A stretch of DNA of 64,000 nucleotides from Nannobrachium achirus (taxonomy: Eukaryota > Chordata > Actinopteri > Myctophiformes > Myctophidae). How positions within the stretch are numbered: the first letter of the stretch is position 1; each line of letters starts with the position of its first letter. The stretch is from positions 55,015,310-55,079,309 of the forward strand of contig OY997640.1 of NCBI GenBank assembly GCA_963921795.1, in the 5' to 3' direction. The translations under genes and the position numbers were made by a program. The notes under the pieces are model-generated. The model saw only the letters and a program-made list of their open reading frames with translations. It ran no database searches and was not told the origin of the DNA. Positions 45,000-58,896 of the stretch are shown here, piece after piece.

Positions 45000-47900
45000 T
45001 ATAAATACATATGCATTTTTATGTCAACACAAACAGATACACACACACTCCAACATACTCTTGACACATACATAGAAACGCGCGCACGCGCAGTCGCACA
45101 CGCACACACACACACACAGTTAAACACAGGCCCTTCCATCTTGTTATTTAACACATTGTCCCTCCGTCAAGTCTAATTTGTCTGTGAGTGTTGTGGCCTG
45201 TTGGTTTGTCAAGCAGCCAGCCATGCGAGACTCTGTCCCCCACTTAACTGTGACACTTAACTATCACACTGGTGGATAGCATTATTAGCCTCTCCCCCTG
45301 TTTTGAACTCTCTCTCTTCAGTGCACAGGCATAACGCCAGGGAACAGACCCAAGCTGTCAGCTGAGAACTCCTCTCGTTCTGCTTCAGAGCTACAGAATC
45401 CACTGAAGCTCAAGGATAGATTAGTATTGTGGTTGTACTGTATGAGAACACTCGCACACATGCAAACAAAGTAATGGCATGTCTAGTTTAAAGATTGTCA
45501 GACTTGCTAAAATGTGTGTGATAATGTAACAAGAATAGAGTTGGTATTTAATTAGTGGTACACAATTTGGGGGACGAGGGATAAAAAATATGGAACAGGT
45601 GAGCATGAGCTGTTATACTGACATTGCCGCTACAATAATGTAAATCTGTTGTGTGTGCGGGCGCTACCTCCTTTAATTAGTGGTAGCAGTTAAATAACTT
45701 TTCTTTCTGTGGTTTGTTTTTTTAAGTGTTGTGTAAGTGCCTTTGGGATTCTTTCATTCTAAAGTCTTCATTTGTGTTGCCTTTTCATCATTATTTCCAT
45801 TATTTTAATGTGAGGTTTGATCAGACTTACACATTAATACAATACAAATATTTCTCAACTAATAATTTAGAAGTTAAAAACAACCCATAATATCAAACTA
45901 GATACCAATTGAATCTCTATAGACATAAAGCAAGTGGAGTAAAGGTGTAACTGTTGCAGTGCCTGACGGGTACCTTTGACCCCAGTCAGACTGCGATCTG
46001 AGAGGTCACAGCTTTTTGAAATGCCACACGCTGGCACTCTCTACAAACACTCTGCCAACAAGATGATGTGTGTACGTGAGAGGGGGCATGCAGGGCAGAG
46101 AGAGAAAGAGAGAGAGAGAAAGGAGGAACGAGAGGCGGAGGAAGGGGGCAGGGAGCAGGGACATAGTACTAGAACAAGTGAGAGTGTGGAAGCAAGTGGA
46201 AGAGAACAGAAAGTAAAGAACATATAGAAATGCCAAAAGGGCACTTGGGAGGTGCATTTGAAAGATGGTGTCTAATTAGTGGGGGACAATAATTGGTTCC
46301 AGTCTGTATTCACCCAGTCACTCCCACGCTGGATAAATCACTATCTGCTAGCTAGCGGAGGGGGAGGGGCATGCTGGTCTCTTCTATCATTGGCCGACAG
46401 GGTCTGGAACTCTGGACCTACTGTTGCCCTGGGAGACTGTGTAGGACTGTGGCTTGTTCATGTGACAAAGCACGAATAAAGTGCTGAACAGTGGCGGCCA
46501 TTGTAGAAGTCCAACTTCACACACACACATCCTGCATTAGTACTGTAAGCAGTGGCCACTGTAGAAGTCCACCTTCACCTCCTTTATTGAACGAGAGGAA
46601 AATCACATTGAGATTTCCATCTAATTTTCACTTGAACCCTGGCCAAGAAGGCAGCATTTAGTAGCTCACAAACATGAAATGCAACATAACATATTAGTAT
46701 CAATGGATATGGAAGTGCATTCTGAGGTCAACAGCCATCCAATGTTCTGGAAGGCTCTCTAACCTTCACGCTTCTATCTTGCATCTATCTATGATGACTG
46801 TAAACAGTGTCCCCTTTCATGTATTTATCCTGCATGAATAATAATAATACAACTATTTTGTGTTGAAACCATAACCAATGCTGCTCTGTATATACTATAT
46901 ACACATACATACACATATCACTACTCCTAAGCTCATGAATAGAAATCACCTCCATCCAAAACCTCATTATCATCATAAATAATATCATAAATAGTATTAA
47001 TAAATGCAAAAGGAACTGTCAGCTTTTGTTTTCTCTCCTCAATTGAATCGATTTCCCATGCGTAGGCTACTAAGATCCCCTGAAGCTGCCAATCCCCACT
47101 GTTGGCATGTGGAGGAGGGTGTGTAAATCACTGTTTCCCAAATAGCTTACAGAGACTTGAGTAAAATTAATCCCATTTTATTTTCCTACATTTAAAAAAT
47201 ATACACATATAATTTCTCTTTTGGGTCTCGAGCTAAAAGTTTGGGAACCACTGGTGTAAACTACTGTACAGTACCTCCTCCTAGATTCTTTTCACCCGAC
47301 AGCAAGGTGTTTCACCATGAAAGCTTCACAGAGGTTCACTGCACACCAACTCCCCCCCCACATGTTATTACGGATTCCACCAACATTATGGGATAGACCT
47401 ACTAGCCTCGTAAACCGCCTCCTCCTGCAGCTTCATTCTTGCAATCGATTCAGAATTGCATGAGGCGTCTGGTTTACGATGCTAGGATAGACACGCCTTA
47501 TCTGTGTCTGATTGGCTCCCTGGCAGGCATAATTTAAATCTTTAGGTTTTAGGCATAGTTGCAAACACGAGAACTGTCAATCACAGCGACAACTGGCCAA
47601 TCACAGAGGTGGTATCCATTGGCACGACTCCGAGTCGCCCACATCCCCACCAGACTGAACAGTTGAGCATCGCTCAACCTGCAGAAGTCCCTAGTGCAGT
47701 GATAAGAACATGATCCCTTTCCAGCTTTGTTGGGGTGTCTGCACTCCCAAGCCAGAGGCACCATTGGGTTGGGTATGTGCGGTGGAAGGCGAGTGTTTGA
47801 CCTCTACGTCACCCAGACATCTTGAACAATATCAGCTTTATTTACAGAAATAGCTTCCCTGTTCTCCTCAGGCAGTACATTTGATCACCAGTCTAGTGTT

Positions 47901-48880
47901 CAACTACAGTAAAGCTTAGGAATTGATAGCTATATACTTTACCCATAGTATTATGTGTCACCTGAAACTCCTTGGGTTTATAAGACCTCATTTCACCTGT
48001 GGTGATAAGATCACGCATAATACAAGCCTCACCCCAAAATGCAGTATATCCATCATACTGCAATATATTTGCCCTTCTCAATTTATGGTTATAGTCTGTA
48101 GAAACTACACCATACTACAACTAGAAATACTGCTCCTACGAAACAGTGTGGGCTCGCTCGTAAATACATAATTTAAAAGAATTATAGATAAATAAATAAT
48201 GAAGATAACATAGTGCTCGCATGTAACACCATAGGCACAAAGATCTACCCTTTGGCTCATTGGCACCTCATTTGCAAGTGTGGTTGCCAACGTGACTATA
48301 TTCTGCAGCGTGCTAACTGTCATGTGAAGCTCAACCAATACTCCAGCTAACACCACTCCCAGATGTTTCCTCCAATTTCCAATTGCAACTCATTGGCTAA
48401 GGGCCCTGCCTATGTACTGTCGGGCGGAACTTGATAGATAAATAAATAATGAAGATAACAGTGTTCTCGCCTTTCAGGCGAGCCCACAATAAACTGGACT
48501 TAACAACTAGTAGTAAAATAATCTGATTCTCAACTATAATAATAATGATAACTAGAACTGCACTCTGTCGAGGTGCCAACTTGCGCTTTACGCACAAGTA
48601 CAGTAGGCCTACTAGTCCGCTTCACATGTTCCACCTATTCCAAGTGTTCTATAGAGGTGTGCCCTGCTGGTCTCATTGGCTCTTTGGCTGGTCTCATTGT
48701 TAATGAAGACATTACCAGGAATGCTCTTATATACCAACTCTGCTGAGATCACCAGTGGCATCACCAGGTATGCTGGTCCCTCTTTGGCTGTTAATGACAT
48801 TGCAAAGGATGCTGGTCCCTAATTGGGCTACGGTCTTCAACAAGAGGAGACACCAACATACATACATACATACATAACCA
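45000..48880. other. No gene recognised
   Basis: Unique-looking sequence. GATAGATAAATAAATAATGAAGATAACA recurs in part at 48182 and 48431, marking a dispersed repeat around 48.1-48.5 kb that ends in GAGCCCACA-like motifs. No coding or RNA gene is supported. Confidence 0.5.
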
Positions 48881-48894
48881 GCCGATTACAGTTC

Positions 48895-49085
48895 TTACGC
48901 TCTGCTTGCGCATGTAATAATATTAAACTGGCCTGGGCCGTGGTCAAGGCACATAAGCAGCCTGAGCATAGTGGGTTCGACTCCCGTTCCCTACAATCTT
49001 TACTGTCTCTCCCCGTATCTCTAACCCTGTTTCCTGTCTATCTCCCCTTTCAACTGTAAATAAAGGCAGAAAAGACCCAAACATA
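48895..49085 (+). mobile_element. tRNA-derived SINE
   Basis: A-box-like GGCCGTGGTCAAGGCA and B box GTGGGTTCGACTCCCG, then a pyrimidine-rich body (CTGTCTCTCCCC, TTTCCTGTCTATCTCC) and AATAAAGGCAGAAAA. A related tail occurs at 53105-53190. Confidence 0.7.
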
Positions 49086-50034
49086 TCTTTAAAAAATATA
49101 TAATAATAATCATAAACTATGCCAAACGAAGCCTCAGCCATACAAGGGAAAATTGGACAACAGCTAAAAACAATAATGGAGGAAACATACCATAGTGTTT
49201 TGAAACATTACCTCAAACCAGTGGAAGTCTACACCCATCTAAGAAATGATAAGCTTTACTGTAATGACCAGGAAACATGGCTGCCTTCCTTTGCTTTTGT
49301 TTTACTTGTTACAGGTTCCAGAGGGACTCTGTTGATTTGCCCCAAGATATCCCATTGTATTTCGGTCTCACAGAGACTCTGAGACAATGACGATGTGAAG
49401 ATAACTTGTTTTCTGTTCATAAGGGCCAGGTCAGAACAGAAGGCTCATCCAAGTGCTCTGACGAAAAGGTGTAACTGAGCTTATTCAACTGCTCCAGCTC
49501 CAGGGCACATGAAATCCAGCCCACTCCAGAGGCCTCCAGGGCAGTAGGAGATAACAGACATACTAGTAGGACTGGATGATACCATCCATTAGCTGTGTTT
49601 TCACTACAGTGCCATACTTTTAAAACAATTAGCATAACTTGCTGGAATGGCAATGGGAGAGACTGTTTTCACATGCCCTCCTTGGTAGCAAAAGTGCTGG
49701 TTTTGCCTGTTAACGGTATAGCACTTTATACCCAAAAACACCAAAACTGCCGCCAAACAAGATCAGGGCCTGTTTTCACATGAGAGGGATTTTAATGTCC
49801 ACTACACTTTCTGCGCTTTGGTTATGTGAACGTGATAAGTGTGATTGAATGCCATGCAATTTTATAGTTTGCAGTATCAGAGTGCTGCTTTGTTTGTTTA
49901 TCATAAATGCTACTGCATTGATACTGCTCATAAACACGTTGACATCACCAAAGTGCAGAAAATGACAAGTTGGATGGAACATATGAGCTTAATCAGTCAA
50001 GAGGAAGAGATGATCCGAAAGTAGAGTGTGTGTG

Positions 50035-50036
<2 letters not shown>

Positions 50037-50120
<84 letters not shown>
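50037..50120. repeat. (GT)n(GCGT)n microsatellite
   Basis: About 20 GT units then about ten GCGT units. Confidence 0.95.
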
Positions 50121-50302
50121 GTTGGTCTGCAGATAAGCTGCCCAGTATCAGTTTACTATCTTGGCAAACTGTTAACTCCACAAACAATACACCACAAATG
50201 ACTACGAGCCCTCCTGCACGCTCACCATGTGTCTGTCACTACGTGGGAGACAGCAAGGTTAGACTGGTGCACTCAATGAGATAAGACAAACACACACACA
50301 GT

Positions 50303-50444
<142 letters not shown>

Positions 50445-51109
50445 CTGTCTGAATACAGGATCTCCTGGTGTGTATAAAGTTACAAGACATGTACAGCTCA
50501 TTAAAATTTAGTTGCTATTATGTTGCTAAATGATACAATATTGAACAACTATATTCATAAAGATTTTAACATCTTAGCTACACTTAACCAGTGCACAAAA
50601 AAAAACATATGGATGAGCATGATCCAATGAACCATGGAACTACGTAGATTACCCAACAGCATACAAGGCAAGCCTTAGATTCATTTCAAACTGAGCTGCA
50701 GTGGTATTAATAATGAAGGGTAAACAGGTGCAGTCTTTCTCTGCTCTTCTGATTATTTCATGTTTTATTCATCATGTTTATTGTGTTTTATCAGATAATT
50801 CCCTGAACACGTGTTTGCAGTCTCTGCATGCATATAGTAACCATCGTGAAAGCTGGCTATAAAACGAATAATATGATGATAATGACATTCATTATGTAAG
50901 AGCTCTCACGTATATTTATAGACCATGAGGGGTCCTCAGAGTTACTACAGGGGGCCAGCAAGTCTTTATGTGATAGGAACGTTTTCTTTTCTTTACATTA
51001 ACCACTTGAGCAGCCATATTCTGGGCAGGACTGTAGAGGTTTGGTGTAGAGCGAAAACAGAGTTAACCAAGGATTCTTCCCAGCTCCTTATCCAAGCCAC
51101 AGTAAATGG

Positions 51110-51376
51110 TAAATAGTGCATTTATATAGTGCTTTTATCCAAGGCGCTTTACATAGATTGTGCATTACATTCACTCATTCACACACACATTCATACGCCG
51201 GTGGCGGAGGAAACCATGCAAGGCACCTACCTACTCACCGGGAGCAATTAGGGGTTCAGAGTCTTGCTCAAGGACCCTTCGACATTAACTCAGGGGGAGC
51301 CCGGATTCGAACTGGGAAGCCTTCGGGAACCCTTCGTGCTCTAATAACGGTTTATCTACCCCTGAGCTATGCCGCC
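51110..51376 (-). mobile_element. tRNA-derived SINE
   Basis: The minus strand starts GGGGCGGCATAGCTCAGGGG and has CAGTTCGAATCCGGGC. It ends with ATGTAAAGCGCCTTGGATAA and CACTATATAAATGCA, the familiar fish SINE tail. Confidence 0.75.
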
Positions 51377-51539
51377 CCACAGTCATCTCCAGGTTCCACA
51401 ACTGCAACTGTCTCCAAACTGGTCTACCTGCACGCTATCTCAAATCTGGTCTTCAACTGGCTCCCCTTTACTGCTTACATCCCATTCAAAGCACTGGTGA
51501 TGATCTAGTTCTGAAGTCCTACAAACCTCCCCGCACACT

Positions 51540-51845
51540 TTGACTTTAGGGTTGGGAGATTGGGAGGTTGTGTTCACTTGGACCGCGCGGCGGAGGTGCC
51601 GAAAGTCAGGGGGGCGAAGATTTACGACCCTATCGGTACATAACTCGGATGGTGTCGAGTCGGCTCAAACGGACTTCGCAACGCTCGACACAGCGGTGTC
51701 TCACGTGGATCAAGTCCGATTGAGACGGTGCACCCCCGTTGTCTCCACCGAAAACAAGCGCTCCCTTACATCTCACACCCACCCGCGCCCCCACCGTTGT
51801 GCTCACACCAGTTGGGAAACCCACACACGCGGGAATAACCCCTGA
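51540..51845. other. CpG-rich block of unknown nature
   Basis: Stands out from AT-rich surroundings by many CpGs (GACCGCGCGGCGGAGG, ACGCGGGAATAACC). Open frames exist on both strands, but none resembles a protein family I recognise. Confidence 0.4.
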
Positions 51846-53104
51846 GCATGAAAGAGTATAATGGCTGGAGTGTGAATTGGGTGAATGGTCTTTTTATGGC
51901 TACATCAGTGTAACTATAACTTCTATTGCATCCTACTATGACATCTTGACAAGTCTTTGTAAAGCTTATATTGCCTCTCAATTTTAAAAACCCACTAGAA
52001 AACATACAGAACACAAAAGGTATGATCAAATCATTCAGATATTAGATAACAAAAACCATGTGATAATAGTGTTATCCATAATGGTGCAGCTGTATTAATA
52101 GCTATCAGCCTCTTTGTGTGCAGAGCATGCATATAAGTTAACCATTAACAAAACCAACTGCCCAGTTTTCCCATAAAGACAGGGAGGGTATGTTGTTGAT
52201 TCCTCTGACCTCATTGATAAAGGAGGCTGACAGAGGAAAGGTGTCCAGTATCTTGCTCAGAGGGTATGTATACAAACTGAAACAGCTCATCTAAGATACC
52301 CCAACAGCTCCATTTTCACACAATCCCATCAGCAGTTCTTCACAGTCACAGCCTTATCCTAGCAGCCTTATCAACATGACAATAGACAGGATATGATGCA
52401 CTGGACAATACAAATAATACGAGCACACACTGAGGTTAGCAACATGAAAGAGATAATGGAAACAACTAAACTAAAGGGCCCAGCTGTGTGGAAAAAGAGA
52501 AAGCCAGAGAGACGTAATGTTGAGATGAGCCAAATACAAAGGATTTAGGTAAGGCTTAATGACAGGCTTGTGACGAGAACAGTCTGGTCAAACATGTGTA
52601 GGCACGAGACACAGCTGTAAAGCTGTACGAGAACCACTTTTTACAAGATGGATGGAAGGTCAGAGAAGACAAGATGAAAAAGAATAAACTAAAAGAGCTT
52701 CAATGGGAAAAGAACAGGGGAGCTGTCCAGAGGACCTTTAAGTAGAAAAGACCTGTCCTGCAGGTTATTCTTTACAGCTCACTACAGTCACCCGGACAAC
52801 TGGAACAGCTATATCTGGAGCTGGACAACCATCCCAGGGAATAAAAAGAAGATACCTAAATGCCAAACACTCACACTCCCTGTGTTGTATCCCTCTCCCT
52901 CTCTCTCAATTCAATGCCATGAGAAAATAACTTTAGCAGCATTGGGGCATTTGCAATAGCAAGTGTTTAGAATAGGGGCCAGGGGGGGTAATTTACCAAA
53001 TATATAAACTTGCAATAAGATACATCTATATATTGTCAGTGTTAGCAACCAAAAAAGGAACATCCTAGCAGTAATGTGATGAACAAAAGAGAAATGTTCA
53101 ATTG

Positions 53105-53190
53105 TCGAGCCCGGCAGCAGATTTGCTGCGTCTCTCTCCCATTTCCTGTCACTCTTCACTGTGCCATCGTAATAAAGGCAAAACGCCCGT
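53105..53190 (+). mobile_element. SINE tail fragment
   Basis: CTCTCTCCCATTTCCTGTC then AATAAAGGCAAAACG, the same tail as the SINE at 48895-49085. Confidence 0.5.
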
Positions 53191-53322
53191 AAATAAAGTT
53201 TGTATCAGGACCTGTGTGTGTGTGTGCGCGCGTGCGTGCGTGCAATCCTAGCTATAAGTAATAGTATGTGTGCACTAACACTTACAGGCTCTACTGCCGT
53301 ATCAAGTGCCTGAACACCCGAA

Positions 53323-53593
53323 TAGGGATGGGACGATAATCGTTATTATCGTTTATCGTGAAATTATCCTCCGTGGCTCTGTCATGGTCTACCAAATCTC
53401 TTTGCCAAAAAATAGATTATTTACAAGCTCAGAACGAGTTGCGACACGTTGTGAGCTTGTTGATCTATTTTTTGGCAAATGTTCCTCCCCAGGATAATGG
53501 ATGTTAGGGATATTTCGTTTATCGCGATAATATCGTAATTCGCAATTTCTTTGGTAACAATAATCGTGACATGAAATGTTCGTCCCATCCCTA
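53323..53593. mobile_element. hAT-type element carrying hairpin copy 8
   Basis: The ends TAGGGATGGGACGAT and TTCGTCCCATCCCTA pair, and ATAATCG/CGATTAT-type inner repeats are symmetric. The 8-bp flanks agree only partly. Confidence 0.75.
53401..53479. repeat. Hairpin micro-element, copy 8
   Basis: TTTGCCAAAAAATAGAT, TACAAGCTCAGAACG on the left; CGTTGTGAGCTTGTTGATC and TATTTTTTGGCAAA on the right. The GCCGATC block is altered. Confidence 0.75.
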
Positions 53594-53999
53594 CACTCAA
53601 CTTGTGAAGAGTATCTCCCCAGTGAATACCATCAGACTGTTGAACAAGGCCTGAACACCACCTGCAGCCAGGCTGGCCTGTCACACTGAAATTCATTCAT
53701 TTATGTTGGTCTAGTCTTCCTGCTAAGCTGTATTACTTTCCTGTGGATTACACTAATACATTACACTTCCGCATGCAGATTTACCTTACATACTTTTTTT
53801 ATGTGAGCATGTGGTTAGCAACAAGGGAGCTCAGCATACTGGACCAAAGATATCTAGTAATTTCAGTAGTATTTGCACCTGCAAGTTATGATCATGTGAC
53901 TATAAAGATTATTACGCTTCTGAAATAGGCCTGGCTGATACACAATGACTGTGGTTCAGAAAAACTAATTGTTACCCTCAGGAAGGGGGGGGGGGGGAC

Positions 54000-56460
54000 A
54001 CTAAAGCTGGTCATAGCCCTGGGCAATACAAAGTCTTAACCCAACCGTTACGAAGGAATGTAAATACATCTACTGTATATAGAAGGTATGTCCATCTATA
54101 CATTTGTTCAATATTCATTTCATCCATGCGTTGTTTCTTTATCGTGTAGTACACATACAAGTTCACAGTCACAGCGCGTCACAGACTAAATATGTTAGAG
54201 TATCTGATCTTTCAGTGCTGACTGGAGCAGGAAACTGAAGAGTGTCACATCTGCTCCTGAGACATCACTGGCCAGGGCCCACGCTCCACTTCCCATCCTG
54301 TGTCTCCCTCGGGACTCCCTAAAAACCTGGTGTATCAACCAGGGACTGCCCATTACGTCCTGGGTCTAACACGTGTATTGAGTGATGATGCACATTCTCC
54401 TCAGCTCGCATCGGCTCGTTTTGTCATGCTAAGCTAAGTAGCTACGTTGAATGTCAACAAGGTTTCTGAACCAAAATTATGTTTCATATCAATTAAAGTA
54501 TATTATAACCTATTCCAACTTGGTTTACTACTCGGAAAGCACACTAGTCAACAGAGTTGGCCATTAGCTGCTCGTTGTAGGGATTCACTCATCTAGCGGC
54601 ACCTCCTCACTGCGATGTAAAAGGTTCTGAAAACATTATTTATTTCAATACGTTCAAACGTTATGCTAGTTAACATTAACATGCTAGTTAGCCACATAAT
54701 GTCCGGTCCGCTCAGCTAGAGCACGCCTGCCTGCAGAGTAAGACCCGCTAGTTGCAACCTATCACAATCAAAACCTTCCAGGCTGCCAGATCGTAGCTTT
54801 TTGCTCATACCGTACCGTCTACTCCGACTCTGGTTCTCGTCTCCAGTCCCCCATCTCATCGGCCCAGGTTTGCTGTCCCTAGTCTGCACCCCACCCACCC
54901 AACCCCAACTTGTCAATAAATACCTTTATAACCTTGACCCCGTCTGTCTCCTTGTCCGATTCTGCACTTGGGTTCACCTGCTCCGCGTAACAAAGACTGT
55001 GATGAAGTACTCTCCTGTCAGCTGATAAGCCGGTCACGAGTCAATAATCAACCCAATGCAGGCACACTTGTAACACGTTGCTTCAGTTCAGCAAGGAGTG
55101 CCAGACCATTCATCCAGAGACCAGACCAAGGCACCAAAAAACAACAACTGAAACTATAAGAATGTGAGAAACTTTTCAGTATGTACGAGTCCAGTGACAC
55201 ACTAAAACCCTGCATTATCTCCCACGAAATATGTCAAACTGACAGACCACAAGCAACACACACAAGCAGAAGGTCACAAAGTCAGGTGTTGCTTCTGGAG
55301 GTCTATTCAAAAGGACAGGTTGAGACACACACACAGAAAGGTAAAGCCTATGATGACAATGACTCAATAAACCTGAGTCACTCACCTACTCCATTAGGCT
55401 AAAAAGAGTTTAAACAGCCTTATTCTATACAGAATATGGCCACAGGTCGGTCATTTTAATCTCCATATCCACATACACTGATTCCACTCATCTAAATACA
55501 GTAGACTCAAACCAATAGAATGAGACTTTGTTTAGGACTCTGCCATGTTGACATGAGAAGCATATGCAAGGAGAACACTGGGCCTCTGTCCTGGCTACTA
55601 GATAATCAACATAAACAGACACTGTACTCTACACTACACTGTACTCTACACTGTAACAAATGTAGCATCAATGACACACCGTGCTGTCTAAAACAACTTT
55701 TATAATCTAACCAAGTATTAACCATCATACACTGTGTAATTTGAGCCATTTTAGAACATGGTAGTATTGTAATGACTTACTTCTAGGCCTATAATACTTT
55801 AGTTATTATTTGTGCTAAATACTAACAACATTGTCCAAAGCTGGCAGTCAGTGAGCTATAATATTAGCAATATCATGGCTCCAACATCATATTAATATAG
55901 GTGTATTATGCAAAGTATGTAAGTTAGCCTATGATAGCAACGTGAAAGGTTAAGTGTCTCAGTGTTTTGCTACATCTTTGCAGGGGATGTTTGTTCTTGC
56001 AATGTTAGTAGGATGGTTTACAGTGCTGAAACACACAGTCTTGATTCATCACCAATCAAGTTGCTACAGTATGATAGAAATACTGTAACAATATCTGTCA
56101 TATGATATATGTTACAGAGACTCGCTGTTATATTATTAAACCTTGCACAGGAAACTCTTGTTTGTATTCCGTGTCCAGCAGTATACTACTATATCAGATG
56201 CTAACAACATTGGCCAACACAACATCATCATACTGTACATAATAGCTAATTATTGAGTATTGTGTACAGGATATACTGTATGTTAGTATATGACGGGGAC
56301 TTACTGTGTGGCTCCAGTAGCTACCCTTGTAGAGGGCATTGTACACATATTGGCCTGTGTGTCCTTCAGTAAAAGTGCACGTCAGATGAAAGGCCCTTTC
56401 GCTGCTGCTGCTGCCGCCTGTAGCTGTCTCTCTCAGCTACTGTCCCGACAGGAGAATGTG
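54000..56460. other. No gene recognised
   Basis: Around 54.70-55.0 kb the sequence CAATAAATACCTTTATAACC followed by a CTGTCTCC-rich stretch resembles a solo LTR end. I could not find a matching second boundary. Confidence 0.35.
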
Positions 56461-56466
56461 TCCTGC

Positions 56467-56557
<91 letters not shown>

Positions 56558-56586
56558 TTGAAGTCAGAGGGGGGGGGGGGGGGGGG
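56467..56586. repeat. (GA)n tract and poly-G run
   Basis: About 42 GA units with one CAG interruption, then 18 G at 56569-56586. Confidence 0.9.
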
Positions 56587-56703
56587 AGGAGAGAGGTAGG
56601 GGGAGGGAAATACAAAGAGAGGAGGGAGAGGGTGTGTTTATTATGGTGTGTGCATGACAGAAAGAGAGGAAGCGTGTGTTTGCATGTTGTAAAAGAAGAG
56701 ATA

Positions 56704-56735
<32 letters not shown>

Positions 56736-57239
56736 TGTCAGAGTTTATGTTTGGAAGAGAGTACATTAATATAACCATAATACTACAGTGTATAACTGCA
56801 TCCCAGTTATTAGCATCAAGTAAACGCTGTAGAGAACTGTGGGCTCTCCACGGCCTGCAAAAGGTACAGTGGTAGCGATCGTAGAAGTCCAAGTTCATGT
56901 CTTTATCATCAGTACTGCAGATAACTTCATCATATTTTTTGTAGAATCAAATCCATCTCTCAAAACACGAAACTCAGTTGTCTCACAAGTTGCCACAGCT
57001 TGTTATCAAGTGCAGAAATAGCTCAGCAAGCAGGCTGTGAGAAGCCAGACTTCTTGTACGGCGAGTCAGTCCTACAGACTTCCAGTTCGGTCTGCTACTG
57101 AATCCAAGTCATTTGCATTAGTCAAATTTTATAAAGCACTCTTTCTGCCGTTAGTAAAATCAGATCTACACACTACCCTACCCTGAATTGGCGGACAGGA
57201 GTACCTATTCTTAGCCTCACTAGGGTTCTAAGGTTCATG

Positions 57240-57560
57240 GTACATTATGACACATCACTGTGACATCACAGGTGACATCACGTGATGTCAGATACTCAGA
57301 GCAGGAATCTCCTTATATGGGCATAAAAGGGATTGAATGTTGTGGTGTCATGGGAACCACTAACAGATCCCTTTTATGCCCATATATGGAGATCCCTGAT
57401 GTCACCAATATTAAGCCCATATCTAACAGAACTTCATATGGGAATGCCCATACAGTAGTAGAAAGACAGCCCATATCTGTGTGGCTGGTTCAGACAGGGA
57501 TCTCCATGTATGGGCATAAAAGGGATTGTATGTATGATGTCAGATGTGATAGACGTCAAG
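57240..57560. mobile_element. CArG-box repeat family, locus 4
   Basis: GATCTCCATGTATGGGCATA, an intact CCATATATGG at 57380-57389, and GTGTGGCTGGTTCAGACAGG shared with the inverted sequence at 10190 and 10390. Confidence 0.6.
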
Positions 57561-58614
57561 TCATAGGATTTTCACCTAACGAATGACTGAGTAAGCATGT
57601 TTGCACATGCACACACACACACACACACACACAGCCGAGTGAGACAAAATATCTAAGCTGTACAGCTCTAAGCTGCCCAACCTCTGCTCTCAGCTGCACT
57701 GCCTCTGCACTGCCTGGCTGACTGGTCTGACCTGAGGATGAACTGGATGGGTCAATCCACTTAAAGAGTTTGAGTGTTTGACACGGTATTCCTAACCTTC
57801 GCTGAAATCTGATTTGCTTACGTGTCATTTCTCAGCTTTCTCTGTCAGCTGTTGTTGTTGTTGTTTTTGTTGTTGTTGTGATGAACATGAGTGAAAATTA
57901 TTAGTGAGGAGAAAAAAAAAGTCGCGAAAGAAGATAAGTGAGAAAGAAATGGGTGGTGCAGAAAAGTTAAAAGGAAACTGCAAGAGCAAGATGCTGCCAA
58001 ATGTGCAAAATTAACAGAGCTTTTCCAAAGTGGAAAGGAAAGGCTGTTACAGTAGTAAGGATGCTAGTGAGGGGGACCCGGCCAGCACGGCTGACAAGGT
58101 TACAGGTGGGCATGGTGGAAACTTAAAGTACGTTCAAAATGGCTAAATATTAGACCTAGCAGACCATGCATTTATTATGAAAATGATTTGGTAACAATTT
58201 ATTATAGGGGGAAATACAATGTAGTCCTTTTATAATGCATGGCTGAATGCATGCATAACGGAGCATCATGGATTCTTGTTGTTGCTTGTTCATCTTCAGC
58301 AAATTATCAAGCTATGACTTGACTTTGTTATTAGGTCACAATACACTTAATTTACAATTTACAACCATTTCCATGGTTGTTTGCACCACTTCATCAAGCT
58401 AGAATTCCTGGACTGAGCTACAAAAAAATCCCTTTGTGTTGCAGCAATTTTGTGAAAAGTAGTTCACATGTAGATATAGAAGTTAAGAAGTGACGTTAGA
58501 AGTATTTGGCAATACAGTGTGAATGTCACCTAGGCTAGGTCTTGATTCAGTGCAATGGTAATATGCTTATACAAATTGTTAAGCCAGGTGTTAACACGAC
58601 ATCCACTGACTTTG

Positions 58615-58896
58615 ATTTTAGGTGACTTTAGGACCTAAAGTGACCTAAAATGCAGTCGCCCGCGCACTCGCCGGCGTGCGGTCGAAGGGCTGCGCGCTAT
58701 CAGCTCGCCTAAAGGGCCTCTGTAACTCCACTTCCTGGGCTAAATCAAAGAAGGTCTCAGCAAGAACAGTCACCAACGTCATTTTAGGCTCCATGGCCAT
58801 CCGCCATGACACTTTGGGTGGCGGAAGTGCCACCCAGAATAACATTAGCGTCTATGAGCACTTCGTCACTTCCGCCACCCAAAAGTGTCATGGCGG
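58615..58896. repeat. Two adjacent hairpins in a CpG-rich block
   Basis: First an ATTTTAGGT(G/C)ACTTTA palindrome at 58615-58651. Then 29/30-bp arms at 58801-58829 and 58867-58896 (CCGCCATGACACTTT, GGGTGGCGGAAGTG) with one indel. No coding frame is supported. Confidence 0.6.

Noticed and set aside
57160-57175. Hairpin half-site AATCAGATCTACA
   Set aside because: Too short, with no second arm.
57556-57828. Minus-strand frame with QLRAEVGQLRAVQLR
   Set aside because: Short Leu/Arg repeat sequence without splice signals or known family; probably repeat-derived chance.
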